Source of the DNA: Microbacterium trichothecenolyticum
Lineage (GTDB): Bacteria; Actinomycetota; Actinomycetes; Actinomycetales; Microbacteriaceae
Reading direction: 5' to 3'
DNA length: 64,000 nt
NCBI RefSeq assembly: GCF_000956465.1
Contig: NZ_JYJA01000040.1
Span: forward strand, 186,001-250,000
Shown here: positions 35,732-44,476 of the stretch, piece after piece
Numbering within the stretch: the stretch's first letter is position 1
Layout of the letters: each line of letters begins with the position of its first letter
The notes under the pieces: model-generated
What the model saw: only the letters and a program-made list of their open reading frames with translations
The model's database searches: none
What the model was told of the DNA's origin: nothing
Made by a program: the position numbers and the translations under genes

Positions 35732-36751
35732 TCAGTCCGCGGCGGGTTCTGCCCGCGGCAGCGGCGGGATCCCCGGCGGGAGGCTGAACAGGCCCGGCAC
35801 GCGGCCCACGGCCGCGTAGAGCGCGAGAGCGACCGCGATCGCCACCGCTGCGAGCCCCACCGCGACCGCGGCGGTCGGGAGCGCGGCCACCGGGATCAAC
35901 GGGGCGAGGGCCGAGATCACGAGCACGTGCAACACGTAGACCGGCAGCGTGCGCGCCCCGAGTCCCTGGGCCGCATTCCCTGCGACGGGTATGCGCGACA
36001 GCATCACGGCCAGAGCGACTCCCGCTGCGACGCCGAGCACGGCGACGGGAAGTGTCGCAGCCCATCGCACCGACGACGGCACCAAGCTCAGTCCGAGCGT
36101 GAGCGCGCCGTACCCCGCGAACACCCCGATGCCGAGCGGCCAGGTGACGCGCTCCGCCCACCGCAGCAGGAGCTCGCGACCGTGCATTCCGAACACGAAG
36201 AAGAAGAAGTACGTGCCGATCGAACGCCAGGTGTACCCGGTGCCGAGTTGGATGATTCCGCTCGCGAACAGCACCGACACCGCACCGGCGAACGTCAGCT
36301 GGAGCCACGCCGGTAACCGTCGCATAGCCCACGCGGCTGCGGAATACAGCACCAGGGCATACAGATACCAGAGGCCCGACCAAGGCTGCACCGGTGAGAC
36401 GAGGAACTGCATCCACGGATCGAGCGGCTCGAGCGGCCACGGCACCAGAGAGAACCACACAGCCCTGACGAGTCCCCAGAGGACGTAGAGGTACGCGAGC
36501 AGCAACAGCCGTCGACGCCACAGTCGTCCGAACGGCAGCGTGCGGATCGCTCCGGCCGCCAACAGGCCCGAGACGGCGAAGAAGAGAGGCATGCGCATGG
36601 TCGTGAGGCCGGTGTCGGCGCGCTGCAGCGGTCCGGCCACCCAGCCGTACGCCTCGAGGAACTGCAGGCTGTGATGGAGCACGACCAACGCGATCGCCAC
36701 CCCTTTGGCGATGTCGATCCACTGCACGCGCGGTGCCGCCGCGGTCATCAT
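35732..36751 (-). CDS. Membrane acyltransferase-3 family protein (exopolysaccharide O-acetyltransferase type)
   Basis: 339 aa with about ten membrane helices. The N-terminus WIDIAKGVAIALVVLHHS, with its paired His, and MRMPLFFAVSGLLAAG are the hallmarks of Acyltransferase_3 (OafA/OatA/WecH branch), which carries acetyl groups across the membrane to sugars. There is no extracytoplasmic SGNH domain; the SGNH lipoprotein of the polysaccharide locus could supply that function. The ATG at 36751 is preceded by TAGCCT and a 6-nt spacer with no ribosome binding site, pointing to a leaderless message. Confidence 0.85.
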   Translation of the reverse strand: MMTAAAPRVQWIDIAKGVAIALVVLHHSLQFLEAYGWVAGPLQRADTGLTTMRMPLFFAVSGLLAAGAIRTLPFGRLWRRRLLLLAYLYVLWGLVRAVWFSLVPWPLEPLDPWMQFLVSPVQPWSGLWYLYALVLYSAAAWAMRRLPAWLQLTFAGAVSVLFASGIIQLGTGYTWRSIGTYFFFFVFGMHGRELLLRWAERVTWPLGIGVFAGYGALTLGLSLVPSSVRWAATLPVAVLGVAAGVALAVMLSRIPVAGNAAQGLGARTLPVYVLHVLVISALAPLIPVAALPTAAVAVGLAAVAIAVALALYAAVGRVPGLFSLPPGIPPLPRAEPAAD

Positions 36752-36757
36752 GACTCG

Positions 36758-36763
36758 AGGCTA
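36758..36763 (-). promoter_or_regulatory. -10 element (TAGCCT) of a probable leaderless promoter
   Basis: TAGCCT on the minus strand is separated by 6 nt from the ATG at 36751. It gives the acyltransferase-3 gene its own promoter, independent of the upstream MprF-like gene 103 nt away. Confidence 0.5.
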
Positions 36764-36853
36764 GGAACTCCCGTCCGGCGGGGGGTTTCCCCGTCGTGAA
36801 CTCGGATTACCCCGCCGTGAAGTTCTGCTGACCGGTGCCGCGGCCGCGGGGCC

Positions 36854-38932
36854 TCAGTCCCGGTCGCCGCGCACGAGCTCGAGTCCCGCCCCTGCGAACT
36901 GACGCAGCGTCGCGTCGGGCAGGAACGCCCGAGTGAGGGCTCCGCCGATGCGCGTCAGGTCGCTCTCGTCGCGGAACAGCAGGTACATGGTCTCGTATCG
37001 CGGATGGAACTTCTCCTTGAAGCGGTGCAGCGACCGGAACCCGTACACCGGCTCGAGCGCGTCGGCGAGCTTGTCGCTGAGCGCCGCGATCATGCCGGCA
37101 TCCGGAGGGTAGTCGTGGGCGAGGGGTGCGCCCGACAGCGACATGATCTCGGCGCCCTCCTCCGAGAAGAGCCTCGCCGACGATCCGATGAGGTACTCCA
37201 TCACCGGCCCGAAGCCGCCTTCGCGGCGCCGCATGAGATCGAGGGTCCACCCCCGCACGGCGCCCGCGGAGCCGTAGACGGGCAGCCACGACAGGAACCC
37301 GTCCACGTCGCCGTTGGGGGCGAGCGCGAGGGCGAGACGCACCTCCGGGTCCTCCGCCTCGACGAGCGTGCCGAGCGTGAACCCCATCTCGGGCAGCCCC
37401 TTGTCACCCACCCACATCTCGGAGATCGCCCGCAACTGCTGCTGCACGCCCCACGACTCCTCCTTGAGGTGGGTCATCCGGAAGGTCATCTCCTCCCGGC
37501 CCGCCCGGTTCAGCGACGAGCGCACCGAGTTCCACCGCTTGCCGGTGAACTCGAGACCGGGAAGGTCCACGATCGTGTCGTCGGCCACGACCAAGCTGCG
37601 CCACGAGGCCGGCACCGCGGCCCGCGTAGCCTCGTCGGCGCTGAAGAAGCACGGGATCAGTCCCGCCCGCTCGGCATCGTGGATGAACTCCTCGACGGCT
37701 GCCGCGCGCGAGGCGTCCGGACCGATCGGGTCCGCGAGGGCCAGTGCCACGCCCGCACGTCGCTGGTACGCGACGATGCTGTCGGCGGTGCGGGCGTAGG
37801 TGTTCCCCTCCCAGGTCGTCATCCACGAGAGGGTGCCGCCGCCGTGGGTGCGCAGCATCCGTTTCACGTCTTCGACACCCGGGGAGGGCTGCAGGCCGAT
37901 GCGCGACCGGCGTCGGGCCCGGAACGCCCGCCGCACCCAGATCAGGTAGATGAGCATGAGCAGCCACATCGCGCCGCTGGCGAGGGCCAACTCGGTCTCG
38001 CCGTCGATCGCCGCCTCGACCTGGGCCTCGGAGGCGATGATGATGGCCACCCCGACGAGGAGCGCCGTCAGCACGTTGAGGACGGCCAGGATGATGGCGA
38101 GCACCCGGGCCCAGCGGCGCCCGCGTCGCAGTCCGTTGGCGATGATGAGGATGATCACGACGTCGATCGCGAAGTCCCAGAAGCCGCCCGAGGCGGGTTC
38201 GGTGGAGCCGAAGGGGCCGTCCGTCGGCACGAGGATCGTGATGACCTCGACAGCGCCGAGCACCAGCACCGCGATGAAGGCGATGAGCCGCTGCTCGCGC
38301 ATCGTGGTGCGCTGGACGCGCAGCGATCGGTCGACGAACAGCACGAGCAGCACCGCGAGCAGATGCTCGAGGTCGGCGAGGGTGCCCCAGAAGAGCATCG
38401 CCACGAACACGTAGCCGAGCAGCACCAGCCATGCACGGACCCGCCAGGGGCTCCGCAGCAGCCCGACGGCCGCGGCGATGCAGGCGAACGTGCCGCCCGA
38501 CGGGCCGACGTCCAGTGCCGCGGCCTGGGTCTGCGCCCAGCCCCACGACGCGATCCCCGAGCACCCCCACAGCACGAGAGCGGTCGCGAAGATCGCGAAC
38601 AGCTGGCCGACCCAGTAGTAGGCGAGAGCCACGCGCCACCCGCGCCGGAACTCGAGGTACGCCATGCCGACGAAGCTCGCGAGCGTGAACGGGTAGACCC
38701 ACGGCGCATTGACGAAGAACGTGCCGGTGAGAGGCGTCCACCACCGGCCGGCCTCGAACGCGGGGAGCCCGTAGGCGACGGCGTCGAAGACCTCGGAATC
38801 CTCGAACGGCTGCCACAGTCCCTGCCACACGACGCCCGTCACCAGGACGAGCGCGATCATCGTGAGTGTCGCCGGAATCCGCCCCACCCCGGCGAGCACG
38901 CGGTTCGGTCTCTGAGTCGCCCCGTCGCTCAT
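36854..38932 (-). CDS. Rhomboid-like membrane domain fused to MprF-type aminoacyl-phosphatidylglycerol synthase domain (DUF2156)
   Basis: 692 aa from the ATG at 38932. The N-terminal ~330 residues have about nine membrane helices. The first six look rhomboid-like: WWTPLTGTFFV, a GPSGG motif with Ser145 in a helix, and DLEHLLAVLL with His190 two helices later, which fits the Ser-His dyad spacing. The C-terminal ~340 residues form a DUF2156/MprF domain: TWEGNTYARTADSIVAYQR, GLEFTGKRWNSVRSSLNRA, SLSGAPLAH and LHRFKEKFHPRYE, the double-GNAT fold that moves Lys or Ala from tRNA to lipid. A lipid-modification role is most likely; protease activity of the first half is unproven. Confidence 0.78.
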   Translation of the reverse strand: MSDGATQRPNRVLAGVGRIPATLTMIALVLVTGVVWQGLWQPFEDSEVFDAVAYGLPAFEAGRWWTPLTGTFFVNAPWVYPFTLASFVGMAYLEFRRGWRVALAYYWVGQLFAIFATALVLWGCSGIASWGWAQTQAAALDVGPSGGTFACIAAAVGLLRSPWRVRAWLVLLGYVFVAMLFWGTLADLEHLLAVLLVLFVDRSLRVQRTTMREQRLIAFIAVLVLGAVEVITILVPTDGPFGSTEPASGGFWDFAIDVVIILIIANGLRRGRRWARVLAIILAVLNVLTALLVGVAIIIASEAQVEAAIDGETELALASGAMWLLMLIYLIWVRRAFRARRRSRIGLQPSPGVEDVKRMLRTHGGGTLSWMTTWEGNTYARTADSIVAYQRRAGVALALADPIGPDASRAAAVEEFIHDAERAGLIPCFFSADEATRAAVPASWRSLVVADDTIVDLPGLEFTGKRWNSVRSSLNRAGREEMTFRMTHLKEESWGVQQQLRAISEMWVGDKGLPEMGFTLGTLVEAEDPEVRLALALAPNGDVDGFLSWLPVYGSAGAVRGWTLDLMRRREGGFGPVMEYLIGSSARLFSEEGAEIMSLSGAPLAHDYPPDAGMIAALSDKLADALEPVYGFRSLHRFKEKFHPRYETMYLLFRDESDLTRIGGALTRAFLPDATLRQFAGAGLELVRGDRD

Positions 38933-38939
38933 GGGGTTC

Positions 38940-38945
38940 ACGATA
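38940..38945 (-). promoter_or_regulatory. -10 element (TATCGT) of a probable leaderless promoter
   Basis: TATCGT on the minus strand, then 7 nt to the ATG at 38932. The in-frame GTG at 38941 overlaps this element and is therefore a less likely start. Confidence 0.45.
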
Positions 38946-38968
38946 GCGGTGGGTCTTGCGGCCGTCCC

Positions 38969-40240
38969 TTATCCGAGCGGGCCCGCCTGGCGGACGAAGT
39001 CAGCGAGCGCCTTCGCGTCCTCGGCGTCGCGCATCGCACGGCGTGCGGCGTCGAGCGCGGCGACCGGGTCCTGCGCCTGGCGCGCTCGGGCGAGTTCGCG
39101 CTGGGCCGAGAGCAGCCGTGAGCGTGCGTCGGCCCCGGCACGGGAACGGGACACGGATGCCTCGGCCTGCGCCAGTGCGCCGCGCGCGGCGGCGAGGGTG
39201 CCCGGGAGGGCGGTTCGCGCCCCGCGCAGTCGCTGCTGCGAGGTGCGGGCGTCGCCGAGGGCGAGGTCGAGCCGGCTGCGCAGGCGCGCGATGGCGTCGA
39301 CGGTGCGGGTGGGGTGGCGGGCAGCATCCGTCTCGATGCGGTTCAGCTCGCCGTCGATGGCGTGGAGCTCCGTGCCCAGCCGCGCGGCGTCGGCGGCGTC
39401 GAGGTGCTCGCGCGTGACGGAGGCCTGGCGCAGCGCCGTGCGCGCTGACGCGATCTCGTCGGGCACGGCCTGCGCCGCCTGGAGCACGAGGCGGTGGGTC
39501 TCCTCGAGGTTGCGGGCGTCCGCCTCCGCCTGGCGGAGCGCGCGTTCGGCGGCGGCGAGATCGGGGAGGGCGCTCAGCGACGGGTCGGCGGCACGGGCGG
39601 CGGCGGCGTCGAGGTGACCTTCGGCGGCGGTCACCTCGGACAGTGCGGCGTGCGCCGAGCGCGAGGCATCCCGCCATTCCTCTTCGGCGAAGCGCGACGA
39701 CAGCTCGGCGACGAGCGCGGCCGGATCGCCCATCGACGCGTGCAGCGCGGCGAGACGGCGGCGGGCGGCGTCGATCTGCCCGGCCGCCGACACGTTCGCG
39801 GTGACCCAGGCGCCGTGCTCCTTGCGGGCGGCGGCGACGGTCGCGAGAGCCTCGCCCGCGCGGCGCTCGATGCGCGCGGACACCCGCTGGACCTCCTGGG
39901 GGGCGACCGTGGGATCGCTGATTGCGCGGTAGTCCTCGAACGCGTCGTTGCGAACGTGCTGCGCCGTGAGGCGGGCCCGCCGCAGCGACGCCGGGGCGTC
40001 TCCGCCGTAGAGGGCGCCGGAGAGGCCGACTTCGAGGTCGAGCTCGGCGACCTCGTCGTCGAGCTTCACGAGCGTCGCGCCCGCCTTCGCCCTCTCGCGC
40101 TCGGCGGCGGCCCGTGCTCGTGGGGAGCGACGTGCGCGGCGAACCGCCCACACGATGGCGGCAACGGCAAGGGCCGTCACGCCGAACACGACCAGGGCCG
40201 GCACGAGCCACCCCATGATCGCGGCGGCGAGCTCAGGCAT
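38969..40240 (-). CDS. Membrane-anchored coiled-coil protein of unknown function
   Basis: 423 aa, not assigned to a characterised family. One membrane helix (about 9-32) is followed by a basic RRARRSPRARAAAERERAKAG stretch, and the remainder is almost entirely Ala/Arg/Glu/Leu-rich helix with heptad character (AALSEVTAAEGHLDAAAARAA, RRAMRDAEDAKALADFVRQ). The topology recalls EzrA-like or TPM-type envelope proteins, but I see no diagnostic motif. The ATG at 40240 lies 8 nt inside the end of the HAD gene, so the two are translationally coupled. Confidence 0.75.
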   Translation of the reverse strand: MPELAAAIMGWLVPALVVFGVTALAVAAIVWAVRRARRSPRARAAAERERAKAGATLVKLDDEVAELDLEVGLSGALYGGDAPASLRRARLTAQHVRNDAFEDYRAISDPTVAPQEVQRVSARIERRAGEALATVAAARKEHGAWVTANVSAAGQIDAARRRLAALHASMGDPAALVAELSSRFAEEEWRDASRSAHAALSEVTAAEGHLDAAAARAADPSLSALPDLAAAERALRQAEADARNLEETHRLVLQAAQAVPDEIASARTALRQASVTREHLDAADAARLGTELHAIDGELNRIETDAARHPTRTVDAIARLRSRLDLALGDARTSQQRLRGARTALPGTLAAARGALAQAEASVSRSRAGADARSRLLSAQRELARARQAQDPVAALDAARRAMRDAEDAKALADFVRQAGPLG

Positions 40241-40952
40241 CGGCGACGCCGGCGTTCGCGGCCGCACTCTCGTCGGCGTGCTCTCCGAACAGCAGCAGAG
40301 CGCGCAGCTGGTCGACATCGTCGACGACCGCCTGCGCGCCCTCGGACTCGTGCGGCCAGCTGAAGCCCCACCGGACGAAGATCACGGGTACGCCCTGGGC
40401 GGCGCCGCCCTCGACATCGTGGTGCCGATCCCCGACGAGCACGGGACGGCTCGTGTCGACGCCCGCGGCGGCGAGGCGCCGCAGCGCCTCGGCGACGATG
40501 TCGGACTTCGCGCTGAGCGTCTTCTCGTCCGGCGTCGCGCCGACGATGGCCGTGAGCGAGGTCGACAGGTCGAAGTGGTCCATGAGCGCGACGACCTGCA
40601 CCTCGGGCTTCGAGCTTGCGGTTGCCTGCGGGATGCCGCACGCCGCGACATCCGTGATCAGCTCACCCACCCCGGGGAAGAGCTTGGCGCCCGTCGTGTA
40701 CCCGTCCGCCTTGCCGAGCGTGCGATAGAACGCGACGGCCTCGGCCGACTGCTCGGGCGTCATGCCGACGTTCACCTGGAACGACTGGTACATCGGCGGC
40801 CCGATCCAGTGCACGAGCTCGGCGCGGGTCGGCGGACGCTTGCCGAAGTGCTCGAGGGCGATCGTGAGGCGACGGAGGATGCCGTCGGACGCGTCGACGA
40901 TCGTTCCGTCGACGTCCCACAGCACACAGGTCCACGGCGATCGGCTCGGCAT
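40233..40952 (-). CDS. HAD-family phosphatase (phosphoglycolate phosphatase-like)
   Basis: 239 aa. HAD motif I is WDVDGTIVDAS (nucleophile and acid/base Asp pair, about 13-15), motif II ATASSKP, motif III Lys in the TLSAKSDIV region, and motif IV VGDRHHDVEGG. A helical C1 cap (about 25-90) places it in the Gph/PGMB branch that acts on small phosphate esters. An upstream -10 TAGGCT sits 7 nt before the ATG at 40952, so it can be transcribed without the MarR gene. The pairing with the coiled-coil gene is unexplained. Confidence 0.88.
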   Translation of the reverse strand: MPSRSPWTCVLWDVDGTIVDASDGILRRLTIALEHFGKRPPTRAELVHWIGPPMYQSFQVNVGMTPEQSAEAVAFYRTLGKADGYTTGAKLFPGVGELITDVAACGIPQATASSKPEVQVVALMDHFDLSTSLTAIVGATPDEKTLSAKSDIVAEALRRLAAAGVDTSRPVLVGDRHHDVEGGAAQGVPVIFVRWGFSWPHESEGAQAVVDDVDQLRALLLFGEHADESAAANAGVADA

Positions 40953-40959
40953 AGGGACC

Positions 40960-40965
40960 AGCCTA
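40960..40965 (-). promoter_or_regulatory. -10 element (TAGGCT) of a probable leaderless promoter for the HAD gene
   Basis: TAGGCT on the minus strand, 7 nt before the ATG at 40952, overlapping the last codons of the upstream MarR gene. No Shine-Dalgarno sequence is seen. Confidence 0.5.
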
Positions 40966-41481
40966 TGCGGAGGCGGCCCTCCGCTCCGAGACGGAGCGGT
41001 GCACGCGGGCCAGGCGCGCCATCATGCGCCGCAGATCCTCGATCTCGGCGGGGGACCAGTCGGCGAGCAGGGTCCTCATGTTGGACTCGGCCGTCGACAT
41101 GATGCGCTCGCCGATGCGGCGGCCTTGGTCGGTGAGTGCGACGAGCACCCCGCGGTCGTCGTCGGGTGCGGGAACGCGCACCGCCAGCCCCGTGCGGACG
41201 AGGCGGCCGACGATCTTGCTCATGTTCGTCGCGGTCTGCCCGAGCGCGAGCGACAGGTCGACGGGCCGCATCGCGCCGTTGTACGACAGCTGGTTCACCA
41301 CCAGGAACATGCCCATGTCGTCCACCGGGAATGCGACCCGCGCCATGACGTCGCGCCGGAGACCGGTGCTGTCGGCCCAGTGCACGATCGTGGCGAGCGA
41401 AAGTCGGAGGTCCAGCGGGTCGGGCGCGATGACCGGGCTCAGGTCTGCGGAGGCGTCGGTGTCGACGTCACCTCTGGCCAT
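40963..41481 (-). CDS. MarR-family transcriptional regulator
   Basis: 172 aa. The winged HTH (about 65-135) reads FLVVNQLSYNGAMRPVDLSLALGQTATNMSKIVGRLVRTGLAVRVPAPDDDRGVLVALTDQG in pieces, with the wing D-D-R-G motif of MarR. Flanking helices form the dimer interface. It lies 33 nt after the glycoside hydrolase gene, with a GAGAAGG ribosome binding site, so the enzyme and regulator share a transcript. The three-half-site operator before the hydrolase gene is its most likely target, giving autoregulation. Confidence 0.87.
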   Translation of the reverse strand: MARGDVDTDASADLSPVIAPDPLDLRLSLATIVHWADSTGLRRDVMARVAFPVDDMGMFLVVNQLSYNGAMRPVDLSLALGQTATNMSKIVGRLVRTGLAVRVPAPDDDRGVLVALTDQGRRIGERIMSTAESNMRTLLADWSPAEIEDLRRMMARLARVHRSVSERRAASA

Positions 41482-41514
41482 CGCCTTCTCGTTCCTCTCG
41501 GCCGCTTCCCGGGC

Positions 41515-44451
41515 TCACTCCTCACGCAGCAGCCGGACGGGACCGAGGAGTCCGTACTCGCGCACGACAGCGTGCTGCGTGCGCTCCTCGCCGGTGAGCT
41601 GCGCCCCGATGTCGGGGATGCGCTCATAGTATCCACGGGCGCGGAGCCGGTTGTTCAGCGAGCTCGAGACGCGGACGGTGAGCGTGTTCTCGCCGGGACG
41701 GATGCTGCCGGTGACGTCGACGACCGGGTGCGCGGTGTCGAACCCGCGCTGCGGACCGTCGCCGACCCGCACCGACCCGAGCCCGCCGCCGGTCGAGCCG
41801 AGATCGAGGAGGTATCGCGCGCCGTCCGCGACCTCGGGGACGGAGAGGATGGCGGTGTACTCGCCGACGCCGGAGACATCGGCTCCGACGCCGGAGATCT
41901 CCGACCACGCTGCGAGTTCCACCTCGCCGGCGTCGAGTCGGGTCACGGCGGTCTTCGGGCGCACCTCGCGTGACACGTATCCGAGGCCGCGGTCCTCCTC
42001 GAGGACCTCGGGCTCGCCGGCATCCCAGCTTTCGACGACCAGTCGCCACGCCTCGGCCCGGGCGACCTCGGAGACGGAAGGAGCGGGCGAGTCCGCGGCA
42101 TCCGTGGTCGTATCGAGGACCACGACCGCGACCTCGCCCGGCGCGAGCGTGAGCTCGACCACGGTGCGGCCGCCGCGCTGTCGCGCGCCGCGGTGCGGAC
42201 GCAGCTCACCGGTCCAGGCGTCGAGGCGGTGCGCCGCGCCCGTTCCCTCGACGACGATGCGCACCGTGGTGGGCTCGGTCGTCTCGTAGAGGAAGTGGTA
42301 CGCGTACAGGACCATGAGGCCGTCGTCCTCACGCAGGTGCGTGAGGACGTTCGGATCGTCGGTCTCCAAGCGCGCGCGGCCGCCCGCCCCGAGCTCGTCC
42401 AGGGCGGTCACGACACCGGAGGGCGCGGTCACGCGGACCCCCGGCATCCGTCGCAGCTCCGCCATGGTCGCGGCGAGCTCGCGGTCGCGGCCGTCGAGAC
42501 CGGGGGTGCGCGCCGCCGCGGTCTCGTGGGTGGTGTGGCGCCCCTCCATCAGCGACTGCACTTCGCGGGCGCCGTCGACGACCACGAGTCGCAGGCCGCG
42601 CTGCGCCCACGCGAGCAGGTGCGCGGCGACGTCGGGGTCGAGGGTCTCCTGGTACACGATGAGGGCTCGATAGCCGGGGCCGCCGGGCTGAACCTCGTCG
42701 CCGTCGAACGACACGTCGTCGCGCAGCAGCAGGGATCCGTCGAAGAACTCGTAGGTGATGCCGGCGTCCTGCATGCCGAGGTCCTGCCACCAGAAGTTGT
42801 CGCGGTCGCGCATCCACATCGTGCCGTAGGCGACCTCGTCGGGGATGCGCTCGCCGTCCGGACCCGTGAGCGAGAGCCCCACGAGGTTGTCGGTGAAGTG
42901 GTCGGTGCGCAGGATCCCCACGTCGATGCGCGGCCGTCCGCACCGCAGCGCGTACTGCAGGCGGCCGATCGCGGCGGTCCACAGCGGATAGAACTCCGAT
43001 CCGGGCTGGCGCGTGTCGAAGCGCTCGGAGAACATCGGCCACATGCCCTCGTGGCCGGGCCACTCGGTCACGCCCTCGGCGCCGGCGGGGCTCGCCCAGC
43101 CGTGCAGCACGGTCTTCGTGATGCCCGCCGCGAGCTGCGTCGCGATGATCTGGTCGTAGAACCGGTGATCGAGCATGTGGTTGCGGGTCGTGGCGCCGGT
43201 CTCGGACGAGTACTGCTTGCCGAAGAGGTGCGCGGGGCCGGCGAGCAGCCGGTACGCGTCGATCTGGGCGCCGAACTCGAGCGATTCGGTCTCGATGCCG
43301 TCGACCTCGGGTCCGGGGCGGGTGAGCTCGAACGGCAGGCCGTAGCTGACCTCTGCGCGCAGGGTCATGCCGACGCCGTGGAGGAACTCCGCGAACGGCC
43401 GCAGCATGTTCTCGATGTACAGGTCGGTGAAGGTGACGACGAGGTCGTGACGGACCTTGTCGACAGTGATGCGGTCGGCGTCGCCGGCGGGCTGGTGGTG
43501 GTAGATCGTCGAGACCGCCATGAACGGCACGTCGCGCGTGAGGAACGGCAGCCACGGCACCACGTCGTAGCCGCGGCGGGCGCGGAACTCGTCGACGACC
43601 GTGTGGCCCCAGAAAAGCCCCCCGGCGCCGAACGTCGACAGCTCGAGCGAGTCCATGTACATCTGCGCGCGCGGGTTCTGCGCGATCTGCGCGCGCAGCT
43701 GCGGGGTGAGCACGACGTCGTCCCAGTACGCGATCACGGCGTCGACGCCGTCGCGGTCGATGTAGTTGACGGTGTAGTTGACCGATGCCGAGGGCTCCGC
43801 GGTCTGGCCGGTTCCGTGCAGCCAGTAGAAGAAGACCCGCCAGTCGCCGTCACCGTCGGGCGCCGTCCACTCCAGCGCGTCGTCGGTGACGGATGCCGTC
43901 AGCTCGGTGAGCGACGACGCGTCCAGTACGCCGGCGTCGGCGTCGAGCACCCTGGCCGCGACGACGGCGACGAGGTGCTGGTCGCGGATCGTGCCGCGCT
44001 CACCGGGAAGGTGGCGGGCGGCGGCCGGGGCCGCCAGGTCGATCCGGGGGAGCGGACCCGAGCGGCGCTCGCCGGGGGCGAGGGTCTCGGATGCCACGTC
44101 GAGTTCCTGCGCGGCGGCGCGGTCGTCGGGTGTGATCGTCGGAAGGTTGGCGTTCGACCAGTTGGTGCCCGACGTGAAGCTCACCGACATGCCGCGACGC
44201 GTGGTCTCCTCGACCACGACCTGCGAGTCGTGCACCCACTCCTCGGAGCCCCAGCCGTAGCGCGCGTGGTCGATCGCGCCCTCGTCCATGGCGAGGAACT
44301 CCATGCCGCCGAAGCCGAGGCGATGGGCATCGGCGATCTCGCGCCTCAGCGTCGCGTCGCCGTGCAGGCCCTCGGCGAGCCACCAGCGCAGCTCGGGGCG
44401 GAATTCGATGGCAGGTTCGGCGATCTCGCGCCGGAAGTCGTCGAGCGTCAT
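41515..44451 (-). CDS. Large glycoside hydrolase, GH106-like (alpha-L-rhamnosidase type)
   Basis: 978 aa, no signal peptide, so intracellular. The N-terminal FRPELRWWLAEG and GFGGMEFLAMDEG are typical of GH106-related enzymes, whose conserved RxxWWWP-like start and Gly-rich turn they echo. MYMDSLELSTFGAGG and LGVGMTLRAEVSYG-type strands belong to the barrel. The C-terminus (GENTLTVRVSSSLNNRLRARGY) is the galactose-binding-like beta-sandwich characteristic of the family. It would hydrolyse short rhamnosyl oligosaccharides or glycosides; substrate and exact family are inferred. I chose the ATG at 44451; a TTG at 44475 lies inside the operator and is less likely. Confidence 0.72.
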   Translation of the reverse strand: MTLDDFRREIAEPAIEFRPELRWWLAEGLHGDATLRREIADAHRLGFGGMEFLAMDEGAIDHARYGWGSEEWVHDSQVVVEETTRRGMSVSFTSGTNWSNANLPTITPDDRAAAQELDVASETLAPGERRSGPLPRIDLAAPAAARHLPGERGTIRDQHLVAVVAARVLDADAGVLDASSLTELTASVTDDALEWTAPDGDGDWRVFFYWLHGTGQTAEPSASVNYTVNYIDRDGVDAVIAYWDDVVLTPQLRAQIAQNPRAQMYMDSLELSTFGAGGLFWGHTVVDEFRARRGYDVVPWLPFLTRDVPFMAVSTIYHHQPAGDADRITVDKVRHDLVVTFTDLYIENMLRPFAEFLHGVGMTLRAEVSYGLPFELTRPGPEVDGIETESLEFGAQIDAYRLLAGPAHLFGKQYSSETGATTRNHMLDHRFYDQIIATQLAAGITKTVLHGWASPAGAEGVTEWPGHEGMWPMFSERFDTRQPGSEFYPLWTAAIGRLQYALRCGRPRIDVGILRTDHFTDNLVGLSLTGPDGERIPDEVAYGTMWMRDRDNFWWQDLGMQDAGITYEFFDGSLLLRDDVSFDGDEVQPGGPGYRALIVYQETLDPDVAAHLLAWAQRGLRLVVVDGAREVQSLMEGRHTTHETAAARTPGLDGRDRELAATMAELRRMPGVRVTAPSGVVTALDELGAGGRARLETDDPNVLTHLREDDGLMVLYAYHFLYETTEPTTVRIVVEGTGAAHRLDAWTGELRPHRGARQRGGRTVVELTLAPGEVAVVVLDTTTDAADSPAPSVSEVARAEAWRLVVESWDAGEPEVLEEDRGLGYVSREVRPKTAVTRLDAGEVELAAWSEISGVGADVSGVGEYTAILSVPEVADGARYLLDLGSTGGGLGSVRVGDGPQRGFDTAHPVVDVTGSIRPGENTLTVRVSSSLNNRLRARGYYERIPDIGAQLTGEERTQHAVVREYGLLGPVRLLREE

Positions 44452-44476
44452 CGCTGCAGCATCCGTTCCTGTCAAG

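Noticed and set aside
14747..36751. Polysaccharide locus as a recently transferred island
   Set aside because: GC content and codon use look like the flanks, and there are no integrases, transposases or direct repeats. A gene-content comparison would be needed to reopen this.
38933..38941. GTG at 38941 as the start of the rhomboid-MprF gene
   Set aside because: It overlaps the TATCGT element placed 7 nt before the ATG at 38932, which fits a leaderless start.
44452..44475. Start of the GH106-like gene at the TTG at 44475
   Set aside because: It would lie 2 nt from the operator palindrome with no ribosome binding site; the ATG at 44451 is more plausible.
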